Assembly: GCA_029263055.1 (NCBI GenBank)
Contig: JAJCYG010000042.1
Location: 1 to 64,000 of the forward strand
Direction of reading: 5' to 3'
Length of the DNA: 64,000 nt
Source of the DNA: Actinomycetes bacterium
Lineage (GTDB): Bacteria > Auribacterota > JAJCYG01
In this document: positions 42,901 through 57,900 of the stretch, in pieces
How the letters are laid out: every line of letters starts with the position of its first letter
Position numbering within the stretch: the stretch's first letter is position 1
Translations under genes and position numbers: made by a program
Notes under the pieces: model-generated
Database searches by the model: none
Told to the model about the DNA's origin: nothing
The model's input: only the letters and a program-made list of their open reading frames with translations

Positions 42901-45900
42901 CAATTAGCTGCAGCCTTAGCTCGTTCGGTTCAAGGGCGAGAAGTCAAATCGCCTTTATTACAAGAATTTTTGGGAACCGATGGAAGCGCCACTGCTTTTG
43001 TTACAAGTAACAGTATTCAAGGTTTAGGTGAAGCAGGTTTAGCTGGATATTTTACGAGTTTGATTGGAAGTATGACAGAAATTGAGCGAGTCACAGATGC
43101 GCTGGCCACAGATGCGCCTCTTGAAGCTGGTTTGGCTGCTGATATTTTAGCGGGTGTGAGTGCTGAGTCGCGTTACAGAACCGAAGTGCGTCGTTTGGGT
43201 CAAGCTGTGAACCAAACTGCGACTCGTTCGGATCGATTAGCTCTGGTTTTAGATGGAACCGGAACCGGTATCGGTCAAGCAACAGCAGGCTATCGCAATC
43301 AATTAATGGCAACAGTGGGATCGACCATCAGCTCTTCTGATTTTGCTACTGGTTTAGCCCAAGTTTCAAGCCGCTTGCAATCAGCCCGTAGACAATTAGA
43401 TGTGGGAACACGTGAAACTGCTTCTTCTCAAATTGGTTTAGCCAATGCTGAGATGCGTCGTTTAGATGCCTCGCGACAAATTGCAGAAAAAATATTTGAT
43501 GTGGCCACTAAATTACCACGCATTCAAGCCACACTTTCTGGTTTAGGTGTGGCTCAAGCAACGATTGCTCGTTACACAGGAGCGATTAAAACGCAAATGG
43601 ATCGTTTGAGTTTGATTAATATTCTTGTTACGGCAGGGGCTAATGACTTGGCTCAAGAACAGATTGGCTTTTTAGCGATTGACCAACAAACAATCCGTGG
43701 AATGGATGTTGCTATTGAGCGTTTGGCTTTAGCCAGTTCAACTCAAATGGAAGCAGGTAATTTGCTCGATCCTGCAACACGAACCGCAACGTTAGGCCGA
43801 ATCAATTCAGTCTTAGTTTCATTGAGAGGTCCTGGACAGAGAATTTCTGCAACACAACGTTCTGCTTTGTATGCTCAGTTGTTACGAGAAGTTGAAAGTT
43901 TAGGTATTTCACGCGCTAGTTTTCAAGTGAGTCTTGGAGCACCAATCTCTATTTTTACAGGGACTATTTCATTTGCTGGCCTTGAACAAACATTAACCAT
44001 TGGAGCAGTAGAAGGGATTGTTGCAGATTGGACAGCTTCTCAAGCTCGATTTGCTAATTTGACGCAAGGAAGCACTTTGACTCAAACCGCTTATAATAAT
44101 GAACTCAAAGAATTGGTGAGACAAGCTTTTAGCGTTAATCCTGTTAGTAATATTTCTCAAGCCACGGTTGCTTCTCAACAATTAGGATTAATTGATGCAC
44201 GCTTACAAGCAGTTTCTAATCAATACGATGCGACTAAAGAAGCGTTTCAACTTTCTCAACCTGGGGGGCAAAACTCTTTTAATTCTAAATTTAGTTCGGT
44301 TTTAGATTTCTTGGATGGGGGACAAAGCCGCAACAATTATACTCGAGCTTTAAGAGGAAGGATTCAACTCTTAGAGGGGGCGCGCCAAGACTTGGTTTCA
44401 ACAGATGTTTACACACGCCAAGTTCGTTCAGTGGCTCGATTGGAACAAGCTAAAGTCTTAAAAGATGTGATGGCTGAAACGTTAAAGGTTCGTAACACGG
44501 TGAATCAGCCTGCACTGACTTCTTATACAGGTGGACAAGCAGTAGCAGGAATTAATACTTTCAGTCATATTCAAACAGCCTATCTTGCCAACGTGAATTT
44601 AAATGCAGCGATTAATGCCATTCTTTATCAAGGGGACACGCACCAAGCACAGAATCTTTTTGCAGCAGCTAAGACTCAAAGTCAAGAAGCAGAGCGCCAA
44701 TATAATATTGCTAAAGCTCAAGCAGACGTTTTAGTTGATGCTAATTACAATCGAATTAAAGATTCAGCGACTTCAGCTAGTGGAATCACAATCAATGCTC
44801 AAGTTCGAACAGATTTACAAAATGGATTAGCCCGAGCTCAAACCGCTTCCTTATTAGCTGTTCAACAATCTCAGCAAAGTGTGGTTGATTTTGTAGGAGG
44901 GCGTTATATAGCAGCCAATGATCAAGCGGCTTTAGCAGGCAGAACAGCTGCTAATGCTAAGTTTCAATTTGATTCTTCAAATGGGTTGTATCAAACCATT
45001 CGAGAAGCAGGTCGGAATATGCGAGAAGGGGCTCAATTTGATTCAACACAATCAGGTCAATATACAACGAGTTTAAATCAAGCGATTATAAATTACCAAG
45101 CTGCGATTAATGCAATAGATCCATTAGCAGGTCAACAAAGTTTGGCTGTGGCTAATGGTTACCGTCAAAATGCCACGTTAATGTATCAAGTGGCCCAAGC
45201 TAGGAATAACTTAGAACGTTATGCCGCTACAGCTGATCCAAGTAATAGCAATACTCGTTTAGTTAAAAGAAGAAACTTAATTGCAGCCATTCAAACTCGT
45301 TTAGTTCAAGTTCAAACAAACTTGCAACAAGGTAATACTCGATTAGCTAAAAATGACAATGATTTGGCTCAAGTGGCAATTCAAGTCTTAACCCTTGAAG
45401 GGGCTGCTTCAACAGCACATCAAGAATTAAATGATCCTTCAAAAGCAAATCAATTCACACTTCAAGCAAGCGAACGTGCTGGAGCTCAAACCGCATATAA
45501 TAATTTAGAAGGACTTCTTGCTCAAGTGACTGCTGCAGTGACAAGCGGAAACCAACAAAGTTTGGCAGGTCTCTTTGCTCAGGTTCAAGCCAACTCTCAA
45601 ATCGTGAGTGCGGTGCGTGATTTGGGTCGTACCCGTACTTTAGGAGGACAACAAGTTCCTGGAAGTTTGGTTGCAGGCTCAGCTGCTCGACAAAAATTTG
45701 ATCAAGGCATTCAGTTAAGTCAATCTCGTTTAAATGCAGCAATTAATGCTATGGCTACTGGGGACACTCAAATAGCGATGATCAATTTAACTGAAGCGCG
45801 TTTGGCACAACAGGCATCAATGCGTATTGGACAGATTGCGGTTGGGGCATTGCGTCAACGTCAATCAGAATTGGATGTGTTACAAGCAAGTGACGGGAAG

Positions 45901-48900
45901 AAAAAGTTTCAAACGGCATTGACCGACTCCCTCCGTCGATCCTCTCAAGTGATCGACCTTATTGCTTCTGGTAATACTTATCTCCCATCTGTAGCCGCTC
46001 AAATGAATACAGAAAGTCGTTTAGCTGACTTAAGTTTGCGTGGAGCGCAACAACTCTTAACCATTGCAGCTGGATTTCAAGCTTCTGTGAATGAACAAGG
46101 TTTGCCAAATGCACAAGAACAAGCATTCTTGCTTCAAGATTCACCTGAAAAAATAGACTACATTAATGCCTTAAGATTAGCTGAAGCTGAAGCATTGAGT
46201 GCTATTGAACTAGCTAGTGCTGGTTTTGCTGATGAAGCTGCTTCAGCATTGTCACGTAGTCAAACGTATGTTCGGTTTGCTAATGCAGTGAAGCAAAGTA
46301 AAATTGCTGGAGTGGTAAATGATCCTGATCTTTTAGCGGCAAAAGAAGCCTTAGCAGCACGTAATTTTGAAAAAGCAAATGAAGCGATTGCTGTGGTTGA
46401 AGGAAAACTTAAAGTTCGTTCTATCACGCAACAGATCTCAACCTTACAACGTCAAGATGTTTACCGGTCGCCTTCAAGTACAAGTACAGCCGGTCGCATT
46501 TTAACCGCTTTGACTGCTTCTAAAACACGCTTAGAACAAGCTATTACCAACCGAAATGTTTCTGAAATCAGTGAAGCATCGCAAGATTTTGATGCACGTA
46601 TCGAATTAGCCAATCGCTTTGCCATGGTGGCGCCAAATGGCACATTGCTCACAGCATTGTCACAAATATTGGGTGATCCAAACAATGCAAGTGACACTAA
46701 ATTTGCGATTTTAGGGGCGCGTTTGCAAACAGCCATCACTGAATTGGATGCAGATCAAAGTGCGGCAACTCGAGTTCCAACAGCAGGAGGGGCTGTTACA
46801 TTAGGAACATTAAATTTATCAACAGCTCAAAAACAACGACTTGTTGCGCTCTTGGTTCAACAAATGGCGACTGCTGATCCTGTAACTCAAGCTCAAATGA
46901 CCTCTGCCATTGCTGCTTTAACCACTCCAAATATGCCTTCAAGCACTTCGATTACCTTAAGTGCTAATGTGAGTACTCTGTTTAAATCGCAACTTGAATT
47001 AAGGGCCGGTACTTTAGGTCAAGTTAATGTTAATGTGGCAGCTGTGCGTGCTCAACTTGTCAGTTTGCAATCGACATTGGGTGGAGTGACATTTGATCAA
47101 ATTCAAGCCGCAATTGCAGGTTTTCAATCAAGCACGACTGAAGCCCAACAATTGATTTCAACATTTGTGGCTAATGAAGGGTTTCGTTCCCGTTCAGCCA
47201 TTGGCCAAATTAATGCTTCATTTGATTCTCAAACCCAACCTGCACAGGTGCTGGTGGCCCAAATTGCTGGCTTTGAAGCATTGTTAGGTGGCATGTTGTC
47301 AAATAGAGAAGGGGGTTATGCTCCTTCCTTTGCTGAAAACTTTTTAGCCTTAAGTCGTATAACAGATGTGCCTCTTGGTTCTGGCAGAGCTGCCAGGATC
47401 CGTGGTGTGGTGAGTAAATTGACCCAACGTTTGCCTGCTGGAATGGCATTTAACTTAACCCAGTTGATTCAAACAGGAGCTCAAACTTCTTCATCAACAC
47501 GTCAAGCTCGATTAGCTCAACTTGCTTTAGGTGGAACAAGCCTTCTTTCTATTTATCAAACAGTGAGTGCTGTTTCGAGTCAGTTGGGTGCCGCAACAGA
47601 ATTACTTGGATTAAAGGGAGCCACTAATTTATCAACTCAAACCATGATTGTGCGCACGGTTCAAGGTTGGGGCGCTAAAATTGAAGCCATGATTAATGGG
47701 TTGGATGCCTTGGCTGATATGATTGGAACCACAATGGGAACTGGATTGGCCAGTGGTCGTTTTTATGCAGAGGCCCAACAACAAATTGCCAATGTTCAAG
47801 GTTTTGCTTCAACGTTTGATCCACGTAGTGTGGTTGGATTGGTCAATCAACAAATTCGTCTGAATGCGTTTGCCGGTTCAACAGGATTAAATGCACGTAT
47901 TCGTGGGGCAGCTCAAAAATTAAGTCGTGAAATGAGCAGTCAATTGCTTCAAATTCAAAACAGTGCGACTTCAACCAATCCAAGAGTGGCTCAACGTTAT
48001 CGTGTGGCATTGAATCGTTTTACTGCAGCCTTTAATGCATTGAGAACATTTAATGTTGCTTTACAAGATGATAATGCAAATGGGGGCCGCGGTAATGCTG
48101 CTTCTGTGGATGCGGCGTTAACAGGAACAGATCAAACAAATTGGAGAGCATTAAAAACTTCTATTAATAATGCGTTAGATGGATTTAGCCGAACAACCAA
48201 TCCGATTTCTTTGGAAGAGTTTTCAACTCGAGCTATTATTTATTCTCAAGGCATTCAAGAAGCACGCGACTCGATTGATTTACAAAAACGAGCTGAAACC
48301 GAGATTGCTCGTTTGCGTGATCAAGCGCCACTACCAGGTACACCTGCTTATACCGCATTGCGTAATAAACGAATTGCGGATGTTCGCAAATTAGTTGGAA
48401 CGGGTTCTACTTTGACAGATGTTCAGATACAAGCTTATGTTGATCGAGGGCTTGCTCAAGATCAACGGGCACTACAAGTATTGGTTGATGCTGAAGCCCG
48501 TATTATACCTTCGATTAGACCTATTTTAAATAGTGCTGGTGATTTGAATGCTCTGGTTGCGGTTTTTCAAGACAGGAGCAGTGCTCAACGTTTACGCAAT
48601 CAAGTAAGTGCTTTAATTGGGGACAACAATCAAAGAGGATTAGTAAGCCTTTATTTTGACGCTAAAGAATCACGTGATCTCCGTTTTATTGTGGGTCAAG
48701 ATGAGAGTTTGGTGGGTGGGGCAACAGGAAAAGCTAAAGCCGATCGTTTGGGAACCTTGGCACAATTTGATACAGAGATTGAAACAGCATTGACTCAACT
48801 TGAAACTGTTGCTTCGAGTTTGGGTGATGAAGCTAATCAAGCTCGTATTGAACAACTCTCAGCCACTTTCTTAACATTAAAAGCCAAAGGGGATCTCTTA

Positions 48901-51900
48901 ACAGGGCTCATCTTTTTGAATAATGGCTTGAGTACATTAAGACCTCGCTTAGCATCAACTGAAGTGACACGTTTAGAAGGGTTAGTGGGTTCGTTATCAA
49001 CGGTTAATTTAAATTCAACTGTGCGCACCAATTTAACTGCTTTTATTGATCAAAGTATTACTCAAATTGAGGGATTAGATACAACTCAAACGGCTAATGT
49101 GCGTCGTACGGTTCAATTGATATCACGTCAGGTGCGTGGATATTTTAGTACACAGCGTCAATCTTTTAGAACCAGACAAGAATTGGCATTAGTCCATGTG
49201 GGTGCATTGGTTGATACATTGGTGCAAGCCCGTACCTCTTATGAACGTGCCCAAAGAGATTTTGATGCAGCCAGTTCTGCACAAGTAAATTCTGAAGGAG
49301 AGACTGCAGCGCAAAGTACATTGGGAGTGACTTGGTATGCGGCTGCTATTTCAGATTATTACGCCGGTACCAAAATTATCGATTCTGTTAATGATGCAGC
49401 TACTCAAAGAACAAATACAGCTTTAAGAGGTTACAATATTGCGGTTAGAAGAAATCAAAGCATTATTAATGAGTTGCAATCTCGTTATGCGCTAACTCGG
49501 GCTGATTTAAACATTATTTTACGAGGAAATACTTCTTCAGATGAGTATCGTAATTTAGTTGCAAGTATTAAAAATGGATCGCGTGCCACAACTCATGAGG
49601 CTTCATTATTAGATTCGATTAAATCAGGTCAAGTGAATCCACGCATTGAAGAGGTCCGGACTGAAACAGTAACGGTTGGGGCTATCACAAATGTTCGAGT
49701 GTGGTTACCACCGACAACGCCTGGAGGAGAGCCTCGTTCTTTCTGGTATCGTAGTGAAGCAGGGCGTTTTGATGCGCCAGATGCAGAGTCTCAACTGAAT
49801 CAAGTTACGGGTCGTCAGAATAGTATTTTAAGCACTTTAGGTGAGTCTTCTCGTTTGATTGGTTCGCGTGATTTTGCTCGAGCTGAGACCGCTTTAAATT
49901 TAGTGGAGCGTTCGATTCAATTAGGAGATGCTCAAATCCAATCGATTTCAGCGCGTCGTACAGCTCAAAACAATTTAACGAGTGCGTTATTTTCTCAAGA
50001 GCAATTGCATAGTCAGGCTCAAATCACTGTTTATTCTAAAGAAACACGTTCAGTGGCCACACGGGGTGGGGCTTATAGCTATGATGTGACTGTGGAACGG
50101 ACTTATACAATGACGCAGTTGTTGGCAATGTCTCAAACCGATCGAGCCGCTATTTTGGCACGAGCACCACCAGAGCAACAACAGCGCTTTCAATTGGCTG
50201 CAGACCGAGTTACATTTGCGCGTGCTCAATTTGCTGCAGTGGGTCGTGAAACAGGTCAGGCTAATCGAGCAAGCAGTGCGGCTAATGCTTTATTAGCGCA
50301 AGCCCAATCTGCTTTTGATAATGGTGACTTACAAAAATCAAATCAATTATTAGCTTTAGTTGATCAATTTGCCAATGTTGCTTCACAATTTAATCAACGG
50401 GCTCAAGATTTAGCCGGACGTACGTTTGATGGCGAACAAACAACAGCACAACGTTTGACTCAAGCCCAAGCTCTTCAAACAGGAAGAAATAGTTACGCAG
50501 CCACATTAGATGATTTACCAGGTAAAAGAAATGAAGCTCAATCGATTCGCGATCAAGCCACAGCCCAACAACCTTTAATTACAGCATTGACCAATGCGGG
50601 TACCACAACAGAAGATCGCCTTAGAACCCAACGTGACACTTATTTTAATGCTGCAGGTAATAATTTAGGTAGAGCGTTAAATGTTCTTCAAGCTGTTGCG
50701 GCATTAGATCCTACTTCAGTAACAGCACAAAGCTTATTAGGTGATGCGTCTAGTTTGCTTGGTCTGGCTCGTTCGCAGCAATCTATAGCAAGTCGTTCTT
50801 CAACTGTCTTAAGAGCGTTACAACGCGAAGTTCAAAATCGCCAAGGTGAAGTGGACCAAATCTTAACTTTATTTGTTCAACAACAATTGAATACAGGAGA
50901 TGGTCCATTAATTGGTTATTTACAAGAAGCTTTAAGAGAAAATCCTGATCTAGTTAAAGAAGTCTTTGGTAATGATTTTTCAGAAGCCTCTCAAGAATTA
51001 AGAGTCGGGGCTGATTTTGAACAAGTAGAGGTTGGTTCTCGAACGTTATATAAACGTGAAAAAGTTGATATTGATAGCAATGCAGAGTTTATTGAACATT
51101 TGCCTATTTTATTACAATCAGGACGGAGTGGACTCGATGATGGAATTCAAGTAACCACATCGCAAGTGCGTCAGTTATTAGGAGTGGTCTTAAGCCAAGT
51201 TCGTCGTTCTATAGTGAGTCAACAAGGTCAAGGAACATCACTTGGAGCCACAGATCAGCGTTTGAGTAATTTGATTCAGCTTCAAGATGCAGTTCAAGTA
51301 GGTCGCGCTCAGTTTAATGCTTTATTGGGTTCACTCGGCCAAAATTTTAGTCAAAACATTGTTTCGACTGAACTAGCTGAAGGTTTTCAAAATTGGACGA
51401 AGTTGTATGGAGACAATAAGACCGTTCCATTGCCACTTTCAAACGGTCAATCATATCAAAATGTCAATACAGCGATTACAGCTGAAACTTCTTTATTAAC
51501 TCAAATGACAGAATTGATTGCAGCTGATGCTGACTTTTTGGATTTCAATCAAACCCGAGCAAGTATTGCTGCTAATTTAGATGAAGGGGCCAGTCGTCAA
51601 GATTCATTTGTGCAATCTAACTTGCAATTAGTGGAAGCGGCTACTGCAACATTCCGTTCATTCCTTGTTTTTCGCGACACGATTCGTAGTCAGTTTACCG
51701 TAGCTGTGATTGATCGAACACAACAGCAATTAGATCGTTTTAGAACTGTCTTTAAAGAATATCAAGAGTCAGGTGGAATACTTACCTCCTTTACTGAAGA
51801 GCGCCGCACCACACGAGATGAGTTGCTGCGCATTGCTTCTACTTTAGGTGGTGGGCTTGAAACATATCCTAATGGAATGTTAAAAGAAGACTCTGTCACT

Positions 51901-54900
51901 CGTTTTATTGCACGAATCGAAGGAGAAGTTTCAACATTAACAACGTATCGAGACAATGTTTTAAATGGAACGGTAAAGTTTACAGGTTCTACAATTCCAA
52001 TTCGAACAACCTATAATCGTGGAACAGGGCGTACCACTCAAGCAAAAATTGGTTTTAGCGATGCGAATGCTGTCATAGTTACAGAGATGGCCACTCTTTT
52101 TGGCCAAACCGTTGAAGTTTATAATCAGGCACAAACCTTAATTCATCAAGCGACAGAAGCAGGGAATGTGGCGTTGTTGGCTCAAGCAGATGCCCCTCTT
52201 TTAATTATTCAAATTAATGAAGCTCAAATAGGAACTGCAGCTCAACGTATTCAACTTAACTCTGAAATTGAAAATGAAACTGAGCAAATTCGTTTAAAAG
52301 AATCTGAAGCAGCTTCATTTAAATCTCGCAATAAAGTGACTGAAGAGCGAGCTGCAAATCGTGAAGTACAACAACTGACAACTGTACGAGATCGATTCAC
52401 AAGTCAACGCGAACAGTTAAGAGAAACGTCAAGACAATCTGTAGAGTCATTTGACCAAGCACGTGCTTCTGCTTTATCAGGTCAACTGGATTCAGCTCGA
52501 ACCCAATTAGCGAGTGCGCGCAGTTTGAATCAAACCTTTAGCCGTAATTTAGGTTTATACCGTGCCTTGAAAGGGGCCTTAGAACATCGGTTAAGTCGTG
52601 ATCGATCTGCTCAAGACCAAAGAGAGCAAACATGGGCTTATAAGATTGGTTTTAGCGGTTCTTGGACAGTTGGAATTAAAAACTTTTTTAGAGATACGGT
52701 TGAAGCCGGATATTCAGGAGCTAATGGCCGAGAAAGCGCTTGGAGTGCTGAAGAACGATTTGCGAATTATCAAGCTGAAGTGGATGGCCTGATTGCGTTA
52801 ACAGGAGCTGGTAACTTTGATGGCGCTCAAGCCATTTATGATGACACATTTGTTTCAGATAAATCAGTCTTCTTATCCGATGGATCTACCATTCAAGTGC
52901 GTAGTGATAATTTACAATCAGCCATTACAGTTGTGAATGCGCGTGAAGAGACACGCCGTTTTATTGGTGTGATCACAAACTTAGTGACTGACTTTGTGTT
53001 AAGCACGGCGTTGATCTGGACAGGAGCTCAAATATTTACATTAGCCACTAGTTTTGGAAGTGCTCTTTGGGCTGGAAAATCATTAAAAGATGCAGCTGCT
53101 ACTGCCTGGGCTTATCGAGCCACTGTGGCTGCAGAAGCTGTTGCTGCAGGCAAAGCAGCAGAAATAGCTACACAAGGTGCAAAGGCAGCAAGTGCAGCAA
53201 AGAGGTTGGAGGCGATTGCTGCTGTTGGGGGTTACCGTGCATATTATACGGCGAAGGCAGTCAGTGCGGTTACTGCTGTACCTGGTGCACTCAGTGCCAT
53301 ACCAACTGCGGTTGCTAATGCCGCTCGTTTTATTAAAGATGTGTTATTTAGTGTGCCTCAATTATTGTGGAATACTCCAAGACTTATTGTTAGTTGGTTG
53401 GGTGCAGGAGCCGGAACGCTTAAATCTTATACTGCTGTGAGTAATATTTTTGCGGCACAAAAACATGTTGTTGGACTTTTTATTATGCTTGAAGGAGTTC
53501 GAGCCGGGGCTGGTTTGGCTGGTTTGAATAATGTTCCTATTTTAGGAAAGCTATTTGATGAGCATTCTCTCTTTGGAGTTTTAGGTCCTGTATACAAACT
53601 ATCATTAAAGGATTTTAAACCTTCTAATTGGGGTAAAGGAATTAAAGCAGTTGTTGAAACGGTGGCGCAGGCTCTTGATGGTGCGGTGACTATGGGGCCT
53701 CTTTTTCGATTTGCCATTCCAGCAGGGGCTGTGTCTGGTTTAGGGTCATTAGGGGCTCAACGGTTAGCAACTTTAAATCAAGGTTTTATCCGAGCCATAG
53801 TTGCCCCAGGCTCAACAGCTTTAGCTGGAGGGTATATTGCGCTTCTTGATACCTTGCTTGCTTTTAGAGCAATGGAAACAGTTGTCGGAGCTGTGATTGT
53901 ATACGGTGGGGCCGTTTTATCGGGTGATTCTAACGCTTTTAGTAGTTATGCCTTGGCAGAACGCCAAGCTGACTTTGAAAAATCGATCTTTCGTGAATTT
54001 GCGTTCTTGATTTTACCGACTCCTGGTGGAAATACTTTAACTAAGCGAGAGTTTAAAGAAGCTACTGAAAAGGCTGGAATTGATTCCAAATCGGTTCGTG
54101 AAACTGTGAATCAAAAATTAGCCGCACTTGAAGCACGTAAGTTTTCTTCACCTGAAGCCAAACAACGAGCGAAACAAGAAGTCTATGCAGAGGCTCAAAA
54201 TAACATTGCTGAAGCGCTTCAAAATAACTCTAGAACACACTTAAATGAAGCACGACTTCAAGAACAGATTGGTAAGTTTCTTGAAGATGCCATGAATCCA
54301 TTTAAAGCACAGCTTAAAGCACTAGGTAAAGAAGGTCGTCAACGCCTGATGAACGAAAAGGGCTCAGACCCAGGTCGCGAACTTAACTTAAGTAAAGAAG
54401 CACGTGAAATTGCAGATTCTACAACTTTTGCTGAACAAGCGGCTAAATTTGCTGAACAAGCGGCTAATTTTAGAGAAAAAGCTGAAACAGCTCCAACTAA
54501 AGAATTAGCTGATCTTTATAAAGAGATGGCTAGCCGTGCTGAACAAGCGGTTGAATCTTCATTGAATTTAAGCAAACAAATGGAATTTCTTGAAAGCATT
54601 GATTCCATGACCCTTTCTGCAGATCCGGCACAAAATGCTCAAGCTAAAGCTGAGTTACGTGTGCGTGCCGAACAAGGGGTTAAATTAGGTAAAGAACTCT
54701 TCTTTGAATTAGCCGCGCAAGTTCAGGCCGCATCAGGTGCTAAAACACTAGGTGGTTTGAGATCAGCTGTGGGTAAAACAAAACTCTTATTACGCAGCTT
54801 AAAAACATTAGATGGTTTGGTTCAAGGTGGAATCAAACGCATTGCTGAATTAACCCAAAAACGCCAAGTTGAAAACTTGACTGCTGAAGAAGTAACAGCC

Positions 54901-57900
54901 ATTGAAGCGGCTAAATCTAATTATCAAGCAAGCTTAAGACAAGTTCAACGGGCTAAAGATTTTTCTCTAGCAGGTGAGAGTGTTAAAGCTAATAAAGCTT
55001 TAACCGAAGCTAAAACACTTGAAAACCAAGTGCAACAAGAAGTCCTTAAAGGTCAAATAGCGGCTGCTAAAGCAACTGGTATGAGTAAAGACCTGATTGA
55101 ATCATTAGAAACGCAATTAGATCAATCAACAAAAGATTTAGCTGAATTGAAAAAATTGATTAAGAAAGAAGGTTTTGAAGGGGAAAGCTTTGATCAGAAT
55201 TTTCGTGAATTAGAAGGGCGTACAGAACGTCTAGGCCGTTTGACAGAAACAGCTTCTCGTTATACACGTGCACGTGGGGAGCGTTTGACTCCAGAAGAAG
55301 TCACTCAATTTAAAGAAGAGTTAGCTTCATTAAAGGCAGAGGCTTTAGAACCTATTCCTTCTGAAGTCGGTATCTCAGAAGTGGCGAAAGAATTAATCAA
55401 AGGAATTCAAGAAGGAACAATCACTAAAGAAGCCTTAAAAGAAAATTTTGCTGGGTTTGAATTGCATGCTCAAAAGTTACAAAATTTACGTCAATTTTTG
55501 CGTTTGGTGATTCTTAATGCATTTAATAATCAAGGTTCCTTACTAGAAATTGGTCAACGTAAAGAAGGGGATTCGATCTTAATTGAGATTGAAGGAACCG
55601 AAGCCTTTAAATTAACTCAAGAAATGATTCTTACGGCTCGTGAGTTAGCTAATAAAGGAACCGAAGCACTCATTGCAGAATTAGGCACGTTAGGCATTGC
55701 TGAATTCCTTCGATTTGGTCAACAAGGTTTTAGAGTTAAAGGTGAAGGAGAGCCATTTGATGTGTCAGATGCCTCTAAAGTGGCTGAAACCTTAAAAGGA
55801 TTAAAAGAAGGGGATGTGGTTGAGTTTACCTTTGAGCGGGTTAATGCTGAAGGAAAAGTTGAAACTGTCACCCGTAAAGTAGAAATCACTGAAGTTGAAG
55901 TGAGCCAGTTGCGTAAAAAATATGGAGAAAATGGAGCTAAAGCCGAACAAGTTGCCAAACGCGTTCAAGAAGTACGTGATGCTATTGAGGGTAAAAGCAA
56001 AGGTAAAGAAGCAGACGCGCTTCGTAAAGAATACCGTGATTACCAATCAACCTTGCGTCAAGGGGGCCGTTTTGCTTTTAGAGAAGGTTCTACTGCGCGT
56101 GATTTTGCTTTAGGTAAAGCCGTGGCTGAAGCTTTAGGTATCAAAACAAACTTAGCGATTGCTATCTTTATTACTCCAGGCAATAGCTGGGCACCTCCTG
56201 CAGAGAATTTAACCTTTAAAACATTTGCTGAAGGGGTGTCTAAAGACTTGGCTTTAAGAGGAGAACGTTATTTCTTAGCTGAAGCCAATCGTTTGATTAA
56301 TGCTGAAACAGTGACTCTTGAATCAGGAAAAGAAGTTACTAGAGAAGCAGTAGAAAAAGCTGAAGCTGTTGAAGAGAATGCGCTTCTCTTAGAGAAACAG
56401 ATTGAGGCAAAACGAAATGAAGTGACAACCCTTGAGGCAAAATCTAAATTTAAAGTGAGAGAAGCAACTGAAGCAAAAGCTAAAAGTGAGGCTGATGCAA
56501 AGGTTAAAGATCGAGATGCGCTTGAAACCCAAGCTGAATTAATTGAAAAGCAAACCGAGTTAAAAGAGCTTCAAGAGAAAGCTGAAGAATCTCAAAATAA
56601 AGAGGCCTTAGAAGAAGTTCAAGAAGCAGCTAAAGAAGAAGGTGGAGCACAAAAAGAAGCTGCCTTGCGTAAGAAATATACTTATCAAGGCAAATATCGC
56701 GTTAAGACAGCTGATGGTAAAACAGTTGAAATCACAGCTAAAGAGCGAACTGAAATTTTAGAATCGACTAAACAAAAGTTGCTTCAAAAGCAAAAAGAGT
56801 TTCAATCTAAACAGTCTGAATATAAACGAACAGCCTTAGTCCGTAAAGCAACTGAATTACTTGGATTGAGTGAAAATTTTGTTACAGGTGAACATGGAAA
56901 TTTTAAAGAAGCAGCTAAAACCGAATATCAAGATGCCTTAAGTAAAGCCGATCAAGCTGTGGCTCGTGAATATAAAGAGCTCTTAGCTGAGCGTGATGCC
57001 ATTGCTAAAGAGACAGCTGAGGCTGAAACATTAAGTAAAGAAGCCCGAACAGCTAAAGAGGCTCAATTAAAAGAACGGACTAAAGCCTTAGAACAACGAT
57101 TTGAATCGCTTCAACAAAAAATTGAATTGATTGACTTGGCTCAAGCTGAAATTGGCAAACAGTTTAAAGAACCAGGTAAAGGAGCAGAGCCTCCATTTAT
57201 TTCTGAAGCGTTTAAATCGGTTCTTGAAGCTCGTTTAGGTGAGACTGTTGCTGAAGGATTGATTAAAGAATTTAATAAAGCGGTTGAAACTGCTGAAGGT
57301 AAAAGTCAGGCTGAGGCAGAAGCGATTTATGAAAAAGTCTTTAAGAAACTTAGAGACCAATATTTTGCAGGTAAAGAGTATGGCCGCAAACAATTTTCAT
57401 TAGAACAACCTTTGACTAAAGAATCGAAAGCTGAATTTGTTGAGTACCTAACAGAGTTAGGCCTTTCCAAGAAACAGATCGAAGCATTGATTGAAACAGT
57501 GGAGCAATCTCAAGGCAATAAAGATAAAACTCAAGGCCAAGAAGTGATCGAACAAGTGAATGAGCGCCTACGCCACTTAGAAGCGATTGAAGATGTCTTT
57601 ATTTATGAAACAGCTATTTATGAAGGGTTACATGGTTTTGGTAAAAACTTTCAACTTTCAACTTATGCGGTTCAAAAAGAAATCACTCGTAATTCATTAC
57701 GTAATCGCATTGTAGAAGCGGCAACAGCTGCTGGTAAGACCGTTGCTTCGATTATGTCTGCAGCTATCTTCTCATTTGCGGGTCAATTAGCAGGTGTTAA
57801 AAACTCAAGTTCCATCATTATTACTGAAAATCCAGAAGCTTCAGCTAAATATGAAGCAAAAAGCGAAGTTCGTATTGCTGCTTTAGCTCTAGGTTTAAAA

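Noticed and set aside
53067..53440. Two overlapping forward ORFs, one very Cys-rich
   Set aside because: They are frame-shifted images of the Ala/Gly-rich membrane cluster of the giant gene (GCx codons read as TGC), not genes.
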